Shown here: positions 33,818 to 43,162 of the stretch, piece by piece
Numbering within the stretch: the stretch's first letter is position 1
Layout of the letters: every line of letters starts with the position of its first letter
Assembly (NCBI RefSeq): GCF_900130125.1
Contig: NZ_FQXY01000011.1
Span: forward strand, 124,001 to 188,000
Direction: 5' to 3'
DNA: 64,000 nt
DNA from: Bacteroides congonensis
GTDB lineage: Bacteria; Bacteroidota; Bacteroidia; Bacteroidales; Bacteroidaceae
Translations under genes and position numbers: made by a program
Notes under the pieces: generated by a model
What the model saw: the letters and a program-made list of their open reading frames with translations, nothing else
Database searches by the model: none
What the model was told of the DNA's origin: nothing

Positions 33818-33999
33818 TAAAGTACTGCTTTATCCCTAGTCTATTAATAGATAAGGAGTGGAGAAGTACTGTCCTGACCATTAATAACCTGCTGATGGAA
33901 GAAAAACTCACTTTTTTCATCTTTTCAACTAGTGAACTTCTTTTCTGGCGTGTCTATTATGTACAAGGCGGATAAATGCTTTGGATAATAGAACGCTAT

Positions 34000-34944
34000 A
34001 TGGACGTAAGACTACTTAATAAATATATTGCCGGTGACGTACTTCCCGAAGAAAAGAAGGAAGTGATACGTTGGATGAGGGAGAGCGAAGAACATCGTGA
34101 ACAACTGATGCAGTTGCATCGCATTTATAACGCAACTCTTTGGAATGGAAACGTTGACAGCCGGGATTCGAAGAATACGGAAAAGAAGAAACCTGTAATG
34201 CGGTATCTTTGGGCATCGATGAAGATAGCCGCGGTGGTTGCCATGCTCGCTTTTATTATCCATAAGGAATATCAGGACTATCGGTTGGAACATTCTACCG
34301 ATGTGCAGACGGTAACCGTTCCGGCAGGGCAGCGTGCCAGTCTGATATTAGCCGACGGGACAACTGTTTGGCTCAACTCCAACTCCACATTGAAATACCC
34401 CGCCAACGGCTTCCACTCTAAAAACAGAAAAGTGACTTTGGAAGGAGAAGGGTACTTCGAAGTGGCTCATGACGAGAAACACCCTTTCATTGTTGAAACG
34501 GAGAAATATGACATCCGGGTATTGGGAACCACTTTCAACGTATCCGCCTATCCGAATTCCGATATGTTCGAAACATCTCTGATAGAAGGAAAGGTAACTG
34601 TCTACCAACCGGATACACAACATGAAGTGACCTTGAAACCTCATGAAAAGGTGGAAGCTAAAAACGGAAAACTCTATAAGGAGACTTTTTCATCGGACAA
34701 TGATTTTTTGTGGAGAATGGGTATCTATTCCTTCAAGGATGAGCCGTTGGAAACTGTCTTCAAGAAACTGGAGCAATATTATGAAGTGAAGATTATTAAT
34801 AAGAACGAGGAAATCGCTTCCCGCCCGTGTACCGGTAAATTCCGTCAGAAAGAAGGAATCGAGCACGTGATGAAGGTATTGCAGAAGTACGTCAAATTCA
34901 ACTATACGCAGGACGATGAGAAAAACCAGATAATTATCTATTAA
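34000..34944 (+). CDS. FecR-type anti-sigma factor
   Basis: Membrane anti-sigma/signal-transfer protein between the SusC-like receptor and the ECF sigma. The start chosen is ATG 34000 (MDVRLLNKYIAGDVLPEEKK), the usual family N-terminus; a start eight codons upstream (33976) also exists. It has about 314 residues. A cytoplasmic sigma-binding part (1-75) is followed by one membrane helix (about 78-95, MKIAAVVAMLAFIIH) and the FecR domain (about 115-215) with VPAGQRASLILADGTTVWLN and EGEGYFEVAHDEKHPFIV. The DUF4974-type C-terminal domain (about 245-314) has FKDEPLETVFKKLEQYYEVK. Confidence 0.93.
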   Translation: MDVRLLNKYIAGDVLPEEKKEVIRWMRESEEHREQLMQLHRIYNATLWNGNVDSRDSKNTEKKKPVMRYLWASMKIAAVVAMLAFIIHKEYQDYRLEHSTDVQTVTVPAGQRASLILADGTTVWLNSNSTLKYPANGFHSKNRKVTLEGEGYFEVAHDEKHPFIVETEKYDIRVLGTTFNVSAYPNSDMFETSLIEGKVTVYQPDTQHEVTLKPHEKVEAKNGKLYKETFSSDNDFLWRMGIYSFKDEPLETVFKKLEQYYEVKIINKNEEIASRPCTGKFRQKEGIEHVMKVLQKYVKFNYTQDDEKNQIIIY

Positions 34945-35018
34945 ATTAACCCTAGTATTTAATCTAAAAAAGAAACACCCGGAATGAGAGCAAGAGAACC
35001 AGCCCCATCAAAACAGAA

Positions 35019-35050
35019 ATATCGGTAAATGCTGCAACACTTACCGATAT
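35019..35050. repeat. Inverted repeat between fecR and susC genes
   Basis: A 10-bp perfect stem ATATCGGTAA (35019-35028) with TTACCGATAT (35041-35050) around a 12-nt loop, 76 nt upstream of the SusC-like start. No T run follows. It may be a weak terminator of the fecR transcript or an operator; the sequence does not decide. Confidence 0.6.
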
Positions 35051-35125
35051 GTGAGAAGTCAATAAAAAAGACTCGACATCTGTTACAAATCTTTATGTAT
35101 TAACTTAATAACTCTAGGCAAAGAT

Positions 35126-38100
35126 ATGAAAAATAATCTTTGGTGTGGACGTATTGTCCATAGAAAAACACACTGTACTCAAATTTTAAGAATTATGAGG
35201 TTAACTGTCTTTTTCCTGTTATTCATTATCTTTGAGACGTATGCTTTGAACAGCTATTCTCAGAATCAAAAAGTTACGATGAATAAAGGAACCGCAACAT
35301 TGGCCGAAATCATCAGGCAGATTGAAAAGCAAACAGACTATTTGTTTATTTACAATGAACGTGAAGTTAGTCTGAAACGGAAAGTTTCCATTTCTACTCA
35401 AGACGGGACAGTGGCAAGTCTGCTGCTGGATGCGTTGCACGGTACGGAATTCTCCTACACGATGGAAGGGAAGCACATCATCCTTACGAAAAAACAAGCA
35501 GAAGTGCAAAATCCTGTGCAGAACAGAAGAAGAGTGACCGGACAAGTCAAGGAATATTCGGGCGAGGTTATCGTTGGGTGTAATGTGTCGGTCAAAGGCA
35601 CTACTATCGGTACAATCACCGATATAAATGGCAAGTACAGCCTCGAAGTTCCCGATAATGCCACCTTGGTCTTTTCATTTCTGGGATATAAGAGCATGGA
35701 ATATCCGGTGAAAGCGCAGCAGACCATCAATGTGACTTTGGACGAAGATTCGAAAGCATTGAATGAAGTGGTCGTAGTGGGATACGGAACACAGCGCAAA
35801 GCGTTGGTTACGAATGCTATCAGCTCTTTCAAACCGACAGAATCGAATATGCGTCCGGTGTTGACACCGAGTGAATTATTGCAGGGACGTGTAGCGGGTG
35901 TCACGGTATCGACCGGCTCAGGCAACCTGGGAAGTTCCGAACGAATGAGCATTCGTGGTGCCGCCTCTTTGAGCGCCAGCAATGAACCGCTTTATGTGGT
36001 AGACGGGATACCCATCCTCAACAGTAATGCTTCCTTATTTAATATGGGAGAAGATTTAAGCTCGATGGCGGTATTGAACCTGACGGATATTGAATCTATC
36101 GAAGTACTGAAAGATGCGGCTTCGGCAGCTATCTACGGTTCGCGTGCCACCAATGGGGTCGTAGTGATTACCACAAAATCCGGTAAAGAGGGACGTTCGG
36201 ATATTCGTTTGAATGTCAGTACGGGAATTTCCAAATTCGCCAATAAAGGACGCATCAAATATGCGGATTCCGACTTGTATGTAGAAACCTACAACGATGG
36301 AGTCGAACGTTATAATCGTCAGAATGGTTACACCGTAGGTTCTGCGGGTTATGTGGTTCCCATCTCCAACCCATTCCAGGGATTACCCGATACGGATTGG
36401 CTGGATTTGATTACTCAAGTGGGACATTCTTACAATGTAGACCTCTCCTTCTCCGGCGGAAGCAAGAAAACTAAATTCTATGTGGGAGCCAACTACAATT
36501 ATCAGGAAGGTATAATCAAGACCAATGACATAACCAAAATCAATCTGAAAGCCAAGATTAGTCACGAAATGACTTCCTGGTTGGAAGTCGGTGCTAATGT
36601 CAGCGGTAATTATCTGAAAAACAATCGTGTTCCGGGAGCCAATATCGGTTCTACCATTGTAGCCCGTGCCGTTGAACAACGTCCTTTCGACCGTCCGTAC
36701 AAACCGAACGGTGACTATTATTTAGGTGGAACCGACGAACTGGCACGTCATAATCCACTTCAGATTCTGAATGAAGAAGTATCCTATATTGATACCTACC
36801 GTTATTTAGGAACGTTCAATGCCGACTTAAAATACAAGAAGTTCAGTCTGAAAAACTCTGTCAGCACCGACATCGGATATACGTATGACTATGTGTACTA
36901 CAATGAGAATCATCCTTATGGAGCAGGCGGCGGACGTATTGTGGAGTACAACCGCCTGGTGAAGAACTTATTGATAGAGAATGTATTCAACTATAATGAT
37001 AAGTTCGGTGATTTTGAAGCGGGTTTGATGCTGGGACATTCTTTCCAGAAGATGTCCACCCGTACGTCTTCCATTGACGGACGCGGTTTCCCTTCTCCGG
37101 TATTTGATACGGTAGGCACGGCTTCCGAAATCTATAACGCTTCGGGCGGTATCTCCGAGTTTGCCATGGAGTCTTACTTCGGACGTATCAATCTGTCTTA
37201 TTTAGACCGTTACATCTTGAATGTGACCATGCGTTCGGACGGTTCTTCCCGTTTTGCTCCTTCCGACCGTTACGGATACTTCCCTTCCGTTTCTCTAGGA
37301 TGGAATGTTTCAAAAGAATCTTTCTGGAAATTCCCTCAGACAGACTTGAAGTTCCGCCTGAGTTATGGAAAGACCGGAAATCAGGATGGAATCGGCAACT
37401 ATGCCTGGCAACCGTTGATGTCCGGTGGCATCAACTACGGCAATAATAGCGGTATGGCGGTCACCAGTATGGGAAACAACAAACTGACGTGGGAAACCGC
37501 CGACCAGTATGACTTCGGTTTCGACCTCGGCTTCTGGAACGGAAAGCTGAACATGATTGCGGATATATATCTGAAGAATACGAACAACCTTCTTTATTCA
37601 ATGCCCCTGCACGGTACAAGTGGATTTACCAGTATCACCAGTAATATCGGTTCCATGCGGAATTATGGTGTCGAGTTTTCAATAAACGGGCATATGAATA
37701 TCGGCAAGGTGAACTGGACTTCTTCTTTCAATATATCCCACAACAAGAATAAGCTTACTAAATTGCTGGGAGATGATTTGCTTCCGATAGGCGCCAACCG
37801 CGCTTTGAAAGTGGGTAAGGAACTGGGGGCTTTCTACCTGTTCCAAATGGACGGTCTCTATCAATATGACGGCGAAGTGCCGCAACCCTTGTATGACTTG
37901 GGCGTCCGTGCCGGTGACGTGAAATACCATGACGTGGATAACAATGGCATTATCAATGATAACGACCGTGTGCTGACAGGTTCTTCCAATCCCGATTTCT
38001 TCGGTGGATGGAACAATACTTTCAAGTATAAAGGATTCCAGTTGGATGTATTCTTCACCTATATGTATGGCAACGATGTATATGCCGAATGGGCGGTGAC

Positions 38101-38491
38101 AGCTACCCGTCCGGGTTACCGGATGGCTATCACGGAAGATGTCGCGAAGAATCGCTGGACAGCTCCGGGAAGTTCGGATAAATATCCGCGTGCGGTCAAT
38201 ACATTGTGCGGACACAATAGCAAGAACTCCACCCGTTTTCTGGAAGACGGTTCTTTTATCCGTCTGCGTTCTCTGACATTCAGTTATACATTCCCGCAAG
38301 TAATGTTACAGAAGATTCGCCTGAAAGGGCTTCGTATGTACGTTCAGGGAGACAACCTGCTGCTGTTCTCCAAATACTCCGGTTGGGATCCGGAAGTGAG
38401 TAAGAATATGGATCCGCAGTTCTTTGGAGTCGACTTGTACGGAGTGCCGCCTTCACGTTCGGTCAATTTCGGAATAAACCTTAGTTTCTAA
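35126..38491 (+). CDS. SusC/RagA-type TonB-dependent transporter with STN domain
   Basis: Outer-membrane active importer of a glycan-type ligand. It has 1,121 residues. A signal sequence (about 24-46, MRLTVFFLLFIIFETYALNS) is followed by an STN domain (about 50-105, TLAEIIRQIEKQTDYLFIYN) that relays signal to FecR. Next come a carboxypeptidase-regulatory-like domain (about 135-210, VTGQVKEYSGEVIVGCNVSV), the plug with the TonB box region VVVGYGTQRKALV and SLSASNEPLYVVDGIPI, and a 22-strand barrel ending in FGINLSF. It is directly followed by its SusD partner (15 nt). The presence of STN fits the upstream sigma/FecR pair. The ligand is unknown but probably phosphorylated, judging by the downstream enzymes. 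Confidence 0.96.
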   Translation: MKNNLWCGRIVHRKTHCTQILRIMRLTVFFLLFIIFETYALNSYSQNQKVTMNKGTATLAEIIRQIEKQTDYLFIYNEREVSLKRKVSISTQDGTVASLLLDALHGTEFSYTMEGKHIILTKKQAEVQNPVQNRRRVTGQVKEYSGEVIVGCNVSVKGTTIGTITDINGKYSLEVPDNATLVFSFLGYKSMEYPVKAQQTINVTLDEDSKALNEVVVVGYGTQRKALVTNAISSFKPTESNMRPVLTPSELLQGRVAGVTVSTGSGNLGSSERMSIRGAASLSASNEPLYVVDGIPILNSNASLFNMGEDLSSMAVLNLTDIESIEVLKDAASAAIYGSRATNGVVVITTKSGKEGRSDIRLNVSTGISKFANKGRIKYADSDLYVETYNDGVERYNRQNGYTVGSAGYVVPISNPFQGLPDTDWLDLITQVGHSYNVDLSFSGGSKKTKFYVGANYNYQEGIIKTNDITKINLKAKISHEMTSWLEVGANVSGNYLKNNRVPGANIGSTIVARAVEQRPFDRPYKPNGDYYLGGTDELARHNPLQILNEEVSYIDTYRYLGTFNADLKYKKFSLKNSVSTDIGYTYDYVYYNENHPYGAGGGRIVEYNRLVKNLLIENVFNYNDKFGDFEAGLMLGHSFQKMSTRTSSIDGRGFPSPVFDTVGTASEIYNASGGISEFAMESYFGRINLSYLDRYILNVTMRSDGSSRFAPSDRYGYFPSVSLGWNVSKESFWKFPQTDLKFRLSYGKTGNQDGIGNYAWQPLMSGGINYGNNSGMAVTSMGNNKLTWETADQYDFGFDLGFWNGKLNMIADIYLKNTNNLLYSMPLHGTSGFTSITSNIGSMRNYGVEFSINGHMNIGKVNWTSSFNISHNKNKLTKLLGDDLLPIGANRALKVGKELGAFYLFQMDGLYQYDGEVPQPLYDLGVRAGDVKYHDVDNNGIINDNDRVLTGSSNPDFFGGWNNTFKYKGFQLDVFFTYMYGNDVYAEWAVTATRPGYRMAITEDVAKNRWTAPGSSDKYPRAVNTLCGHNSKNSTRFLEDGSFIRLRSLTFSYTFPQVMLQKIRLKGLRMYVQGDNLLLFSKYSGWDPEVSKNMDPQFFGVDLYGVPPSRSVNFGINLSF

Positions 38492-38506
38492 TCATAAACG
38501 CTCACA

Positions 38507-39775
38507 ATGATGAAAAAGATTATTTATATATTTCTCGGATGCCTGTTGTGGACTTCATGCAGCGGTATGCTGGATATTGAATCGCATTCTGCCGTATCGC
38601 CGGGAAGCGTGACTCCCAAAGACCTGTCTGCCCTGCGAATGGGGATGTACAATAAAGTGCAGAACTCTCCGGCACGCGAATCATACATCACCTTCGATAT
38701 ATTAGGCGGTGACTTGACCCAAAGTACGGGAAATGCAAGAGACTTGATAAACTCGGTACTTTCTTCTTTGAATTCAATAGTCGCTACTAGTTGGAACGGC
38801 TATTACAATGCTCTATATCAGGTGAATAATGTAATTTCCATCGTAGAAGACCTTCCCGAATCCGACCTGCGGAATCTGATTATCGGAGAAGCACATTATT
38901 TCAGGGCATACATTTACCACGCGCTGGTGACCCGTTGGGGCGGTGTCCCTATTCAGAAAGTGAATACCATGGAAAAGCCTTTCCGTGATCCGGAAGAAGC
39001 CGTATGGGCATTTATTGAAGAGGAACTCGAAACGGCGCTTGCTTTCCTGGGCACGTCTTCAAGTTATTATTATGTGTCCCGGGATGCTGCCGTAGCTCTG
39101 AAAGCCCGTGTAATGCTGGAACGTGGAAAACTGACGGAAGCTGCTGCTTTGGCCGAGAGCCTGATAACAAATGGGAAGTATAAACTGGACAGCTTCGATA
39201 AGATATTCCGGGGACAGGCAAATTCGGAAGTCATCTTCTCTTTCCAATGTCTGGCAGAAGAATCGAATATCACCATTTCCACCTTATTCTATACATATGC
39301 TCATCCCAATCACGGCAGCTATGTGTATCGTCCCACGAACGACGTAATGAATATGTATGACGACAAGGATAAACGGAAAGAAGTTTCCATTATCAATGTA
39401 GGTGCCGAACCTTGTATCAATAAATATCCGAGCGGACAGACCGGTACCGACCCGGTAGTGATGAGTCGTTTGGCTGAAATGTACCTGATAAGTGCGGAAG
39501 CGCAAGGACTCTTCAAAGGTCTGGGACGGCTGAACGAATTGCGGAAAGAACGCGGGCTGGACGCCGTAAATCCGAAGGATGAAGACGAATTTATAGAATA
39601 TATTCTGGACGAACGCCGGAAGGAACTGCTTGCTGAAGGTTTCAGATATTATGACCTCATACGTACGAATAAGGCAAAGACAATGCTTGGACTGAAAGAT
39701 TATCAGTTGGTATTGCCTATACCGGGCAAGGAAATGATTTCGAATCCGAACCTGGAGCCGAATCCCGGATATTGA
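38507..39775 (+). CDS. SusD/RagB-type surface glycan-binding lipoprotein
   Basis: Surface lipoprotein that caps the SusC barrel and captures ligand. It has 422 residues, short for a SusD (most are 450-650). The lipoprotein signal MMKKIIYIFLGCLLWTSCSG has the lipidated Cys at 18. TPR-like helices (AHYFRAYIYHALVTRWGGVP, the SusD hallmark; VALKARVMLERGKLTEAAAL) and the C-terminal block RRKELLAEGFRYYDLIRTNK are present. The shortening appears to fall in the loops of the second half, where ligand-contacting insertions usually sit. Confidence 0.94.
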   Translation: MMKKIIYIFLGCLLWTSCSGMLDIESHSAVSPGSVTPKDLSALRMGMYNKVQNSPARESYITFDILGGDLTQSTGNARDLINSVLSSLNSIVATSWNGYYNALYQVNNVISIVEDLPESDLRNLIIGEAHYFRAYIYHALVTRWGGVPIQKVNTMEKPFRDPEEAVWAFIEEELETALAFLGTSSSYYYVSRDAAVALKARVMLERGKLTEAAALAESLITNGKYKLDSFDKIFRGQANSEVIFSFQCLAEESNITISTLFYTYAHPNHGSYVYRPTNDVMNMYDDKDKRKEVSIINVGAEPCINKYPSGQTGTDPVVMSRLAEMYLISAEAQGLFKGLGRLNELRKERGLDAVNPKDEDEFIEYILDERRKELLAEGFRYYDLIRTNKAKTMLGLKDYQLVLPIPGKEMISNPNLEPNPGY

Positions 39776-39809
39776 TAATGATTGTATTTATACTTATTAA
39801 AGAGACAAA

Positions 39810-40745
39810 ATGATGAAAAAACTGATATATGATTCCGCTCTTCTTCTTTTGGGTTGTCTGCTATGGACGGGATGCAATAATGATGAAGACCTGACCGTCT
39901 ATTCCACCGAGGGCGCGAAAACGGAGTTGGGACAGAAGATAATTGCCGGAAGTGACGGATACGTCGGACAATATTTCTCGGACACTACTTACACGTTGGC
40001 TCCGGGTGTAAAGGCTTTGGAGATGGAAATCCTTTCTGCCACAGGTATGGCGGTAAAGATGTTTGTCCTGGAAGTCGATTTGAAAGACACGCATCTGACG
40101 ATGAAGGCTTCGTCTCCCAAAGACGAAGGCAAGCTCAAGACGAAACAACAAATGACGTTGCAGGCATTGGCACACGACAAACAGGGCAGCCGTGTTCTGG
40201 CTGCCGTGAATGGTGATTTCTTTGCTACGGACGGAACACCGCAAGGCATTTACTACCGGAACGGAGTATGTCTGAAGAATACGATGACCGATAATGTATG
40301 TACTTTCTTTGCCGTCACGAAGGGTAAGAAGGCGGTGATTGGCTCGTATGACGAATATGATACTTATAAGGATGAGATTCTGGAAGCGGTGGGCGGTCGC
40401 GTGCGTTTGATGACGAACGGGAATGTGCTTCCTCAGACATCAACGGCACTGGAACCCCGGACGGCTATCGGCGTGACGGACAATAATGTCGTTTATATTT
40501 TGGTTGCCGACGGACGTAACTTTTGGTACTCCAACGGCATGAGGTATGCTGAAATGGGAGCTGTCATGAAAGCGTTGGGAGCGAAGGATGCTATCAATCT
40601 GGATGGCGGTGGTTCGTCTACGTTCATTATCCGCTCGAAGGCGGGATTTGAAGAGGACCGTTTTGCTATCCGCAATTGGCCTTATGATAATGGCGGTGTC
40701 GAAAGAGCGGTTGCCAACGGACTGTTGGTGGTGACCGATAATTAA
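39810..40745 (+). CDS. Phosphodiester glycosidase (NAGPA/DUF2233) lipoprotein
   Basis: Predicted to cleave sugar-1-phosphodiesters, the activity known for the human mannose-6-phosphate 'uncovering enzyme' NAGPA, whose catalytic domain is this fold. It has 311 residues. Lipoprotein signal: LLLLGCLLWTGCNN, lipidated Cys near 22. Family blocks: RVLAAVNGDFFATDGTPQGI, ALEPRTAIGV and the signature AINLDGGGSSTF. The lipobox suggests surface or periplasmic anchoring. A second paralogue occurs at 42251. As I recall, a Bacteroides ovatus DUF2233 protein has been solved structurally, which supports the family call but not the substrate. Confidence 0.9.
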   Translation: MMKKLIYDSALLLLGCLLWTGCNNDEDLTVYSTEGAKTELGQKIIAGSDGYVGQYFSDTTYTLAPGVKALEMEILSATGMAVKMFVLEVDLKDTHLTMKASSPKDEGKLKTKQQMTLQALAHDKQGSRVLAAVNGDFFATDGTPQGIYYRNGVCLKNTMTDNVCTFFAVTKGKKAVIGSYDEYDTYKDEILEAVGGRVRLMTNGNVLPQTSTALEPRTAIGVTDNNVVYILVADGRNFWYSNGMRYAEMGAVMKALGAKDAINLDGGGSSTFIIRSKAGFEEDRFAIRNWPYDNGGVERAVANGLLVVTDN

Positions 40746-40773
40746 TAGTTTGAATCTTAATAGTTGAATCATT

Positions 40774-42201
40774 ATGATACGAAATAATAGAATGTATAGT
40801 TGCCGGCAAGGTCTATGGGGAATCATCTGTTGTCTGTCCTTGCTGATGGGTATGGCAAGCTGTCAGGACTTTACGGATGATACGGGACGTACAATGCCCG
40901 AACCGGATTTGAAGTTTGCGGACGGAACGCTGAATCTTCCGTTGGAAGAAAAGGAATATACGGTGGATATCGAATCCAATCTGCCTTGGCGTGTGAAGAC
41001 TTCCGTCACTTGGATTGACTTGCTTTCATCGAACGGGATGGGGACGGGAAGTTTCAGAATATCGGTATCCAAAAATGCGAATGTAGCTCCCCGCGAAGCG
41101 GAAATTGCAGGCTGGATTATCGAAGGTGCCGAAACAAAGCTGAAAGTGGTACAGGAAGGAGTGGGCATCGCTCTAAAAAAACGTGCGGTGAAAGTAGGTG
41201 CGGAAGGCAGTGCGGAAGAGGTGATACCTTTTTCGACAATGGTTACTTACACATACGAACTATCTGAAGGATGCGACTGGATACACGTTACCGACGGGGC
41301 AGCAATTACTCCGGGCGTCATCAATGAATCGGAACTGAAATTGGCGATTGACCCTTATACGGATATAGACGAGGGACGTACCGCCTCATTGTACCTGAAA
41401 GGTTCGAATGGGATTACCGACGTACTGACGATAACGCAGGATAAGAAACCCTTGGGAGACATCGATTACCTGAGAATGTTCTACGAAAGTGCGAACGGGG
41501 ATAACTGGACGAAGAAATGGAACTTTGACGCTCCACTGGAAACTAACCCGACAAACTGGTTCGGATTGAAGTTTGAGAATAAGAGGGTGGTTGAGATTGA
41601 TATTCAGTCCCCGAATAATATCGAAGGAGATATTATCCCCTTATGCAACTTGTCGGAACTGAGAAGCATAAAGTTCAAACATCAGAAGTTAGCAGGTATT
41701 CCAGAGGAAATAGGACAACTGTCCCAGTTGACCACTTTATGGATAATAGAATCTGCTGCAAGCGGAAACTTGCCGGAATCTTTGGGAGAATGTGAATTAT
41801 TGACTAGCTTTAACATCTCAAATCATCCAACTTCCACTCCGGCCGGATTTAACAACACGTTTACCGGCAATCTGGATATGTTGATAAATATCCCCGGTAT
41901 GGTGACAATAAAGGCATATTGCAATAATTTGAGCGGACCGCTTCCGGTTATTCCGTTAGACGGAAACAATAAACCGACCACTTGGAAGAGCCTGAAAGAG
42001 TTTATGATTTATACCAACGGATTCAGTGGAAGTATCCCTTACGGATATGGAACGGTAATCGAGAAGAGTGGTTCGACTGGTATATTCAGAGTGAATGATA
42101 ATCAGTTGAGTGGACAGATACCTGCGGATATTAAGGCATGGTCGCAATATGCAACCCGGAAAGCTGCTTGGATAATGCAAGGAAATAGTCTTACTGAATA
42201 A
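40774..42201 (+). CDS. BACON-domain lipoprotein with leucine-rich repeats
   Basis: Exported lipoprotein, 475 residues, no enzyme domain recognised. The signal/lipobox is LSLLMGMASCQD (Cys near 31). BACON-type beta domains follow: about 40-130 with YTVDIESNLPWRVKTSVTWI and LKVVQEGVGI, and a second shorter one (about 135-225). The C-terminal half is leucine-rich repeat-like (about 250-475): NIEGDIIPLCNLSELRSI, LPESLGECELLTSFNIS, LSGPLPVIPLDGNNKP, preceded by FYESANGDNWTKKWNFDAPL. This is a binding-protein architecture. It probably serves as the surface glycan-binding or positioning protein of this locus (inference). Confidence 0.85.
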   Translation: MIRNNRMYSCRQGLWGIICCLSLLMGMASCQDFTDDTGRTMPEPDLKFADGTLNLPLEEKEYTVDIESNLPWRVKTSVTWIDLLSSNGMGTGSFRISVSKNANVAPREAEIAGWIIEGAETKLKVVQEGVGIALKKRAVKVGAEGSAEEVIPFSTMVTYTYELSEGCDWIHVTDGAAITPGVINESELKLAIDPYTDIDEGRTASLYLKGSNGITDVLTITQDKKPLGDIDYLRMFYESANGDNWTKKWNFDAPLETNPTNWFGLKFENKRVVEIDIQSPNNIEGDIIPLCNLSELRSIKFKHQKLAGIPEEIGQLSQLTTLWIIESAASGNLPESLGECELLTSFNISNHPTSTPAGFNNTFTGNLDMLINIPGMVTIKAYCNNLSGPLPVIPLDGNNKPTTWKSLKEFMIYTNGFSGSIPYGYGTVIEKSGSTGIFRVNDNQLSGQIPADIKAWSQYATRKAAWIMQGNSLTE

Positions 42202-42250
42202 AATAACTTGATTAATTTATTAACTTAACACATTTATCTGTCTGTTTACA

Positions 42251-43105
42251 ATGAGAAAATACTTCGTTATCCTTGTCTTAGCTCTTTGTTCCGTCGGAAC
42301 ATTGAAAGGGCAGACTGCATCAGATTCTTTGGCAATCGTTTCCGCACAATGGGAGATAATACATGCTCAAAAAGGAATTATCCACAAGAGTGCGTCTATA
42401 CCTCAGCTTTATCAGTGCCCCCAAGTTATCAACCTGATAGAGATTGACCCCGGCAAAGGGATGAAAGCGGGTATTGCTCTATCGGACGGTATGAAAAAGA
42501 CAAGCCGGATAGCTTCCGAACATCATGCGCTTGCGGCAATCAATGGTTCTTATTTTGATATGAAGCATGGGAATTCTGTCTGTTTCCTGAAAACAGACAG
42601 GCAAGTGATTGATACGACAACGATAAACGAGTTTAAACTACGTGTCACGGGAGCCATTTATGAACGGAACGGAAAGATGAAGCTGATTCCCTGGAACAGA
42701 CAGATAGAGAAAAAATATAAGCGAAAGGTGGGTACAATATTGGCATCCGGTCCGTTATTATTAAAAGACGGTCGGGTATGCGACTGGAGCTTATGTGGAA
42801 AGGACTTTGTTCAGAACAAGCATCCCCGTAGTGCTGTTTGCATGACGAAGGATGGAAAGATACTGCTTGTCACGGTGAACGGACGTTTTCCGGGGCGTGC
42901 CGAAGGGGTTAATATCCCCGAACTGGCACACTTGCTTCGGATATTAGGCGGTAAGGATGCGTTGAACCTGGACGGTGGCGGTTCCACAACATTATGGCTG
43001 TCGGGAGTACCGGAGAATGGTGTCGTCAATTATCCTTGTGATAATAAACGTTTCGACCATGCCGGAGAACGCGGAGTGCCCAACATCATTTATATTTATG
43101 AATAA
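42251..43105 (+). CDS. Second phosphodiester glycosidase (NAGPA/DUF2233)
   Basis: Paralogue of the enzyme at 39810, 284 residues. It has a cleavable-type signal (YFVILVLALCSVGTLKG) without a lipobox Cys, so it is probably periplasmic rather than surface-anchored. Family blocks: HHALAAINGSYFDMKHGNSV, HPRSAVCMTKDGKILLVTVN and the signature ALNLDGGGSTTLWL. The two copies would act in sequence on either side of the outer membrane (inference from their signals). Confidence 0.9.
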   Translation: MRKYFVILVLALCSVGTLKGQTASDSLAIVSAQWEIIHAQKGIIHKSASIPQLYQCPQVINLIEIDPGKGMKAGIALSDGMKKTSRIASEHHALAAINGSYFDMKHGNSVCFLKTDRQVIDTTTINEFKLRVTGAIYERNGKMKLIPWNRQIEKKYKRKVGTILASGPLLLKDGRVCDWSLCGKDFVQNKHPRSAVCMTKDGKILLVTVNGRFPGRAEGVNIPELAHLLRILGGKDALNLDGGGSTTLWLSGVPENGVVNYPCDNKRFDHAGERGVPNIIYIYE

Positions 43106-43162
43106 CCTTATTATTTATTAGCTATCGCACGACTTAAAGCTGCGAATAAAATGGAAAATGAA

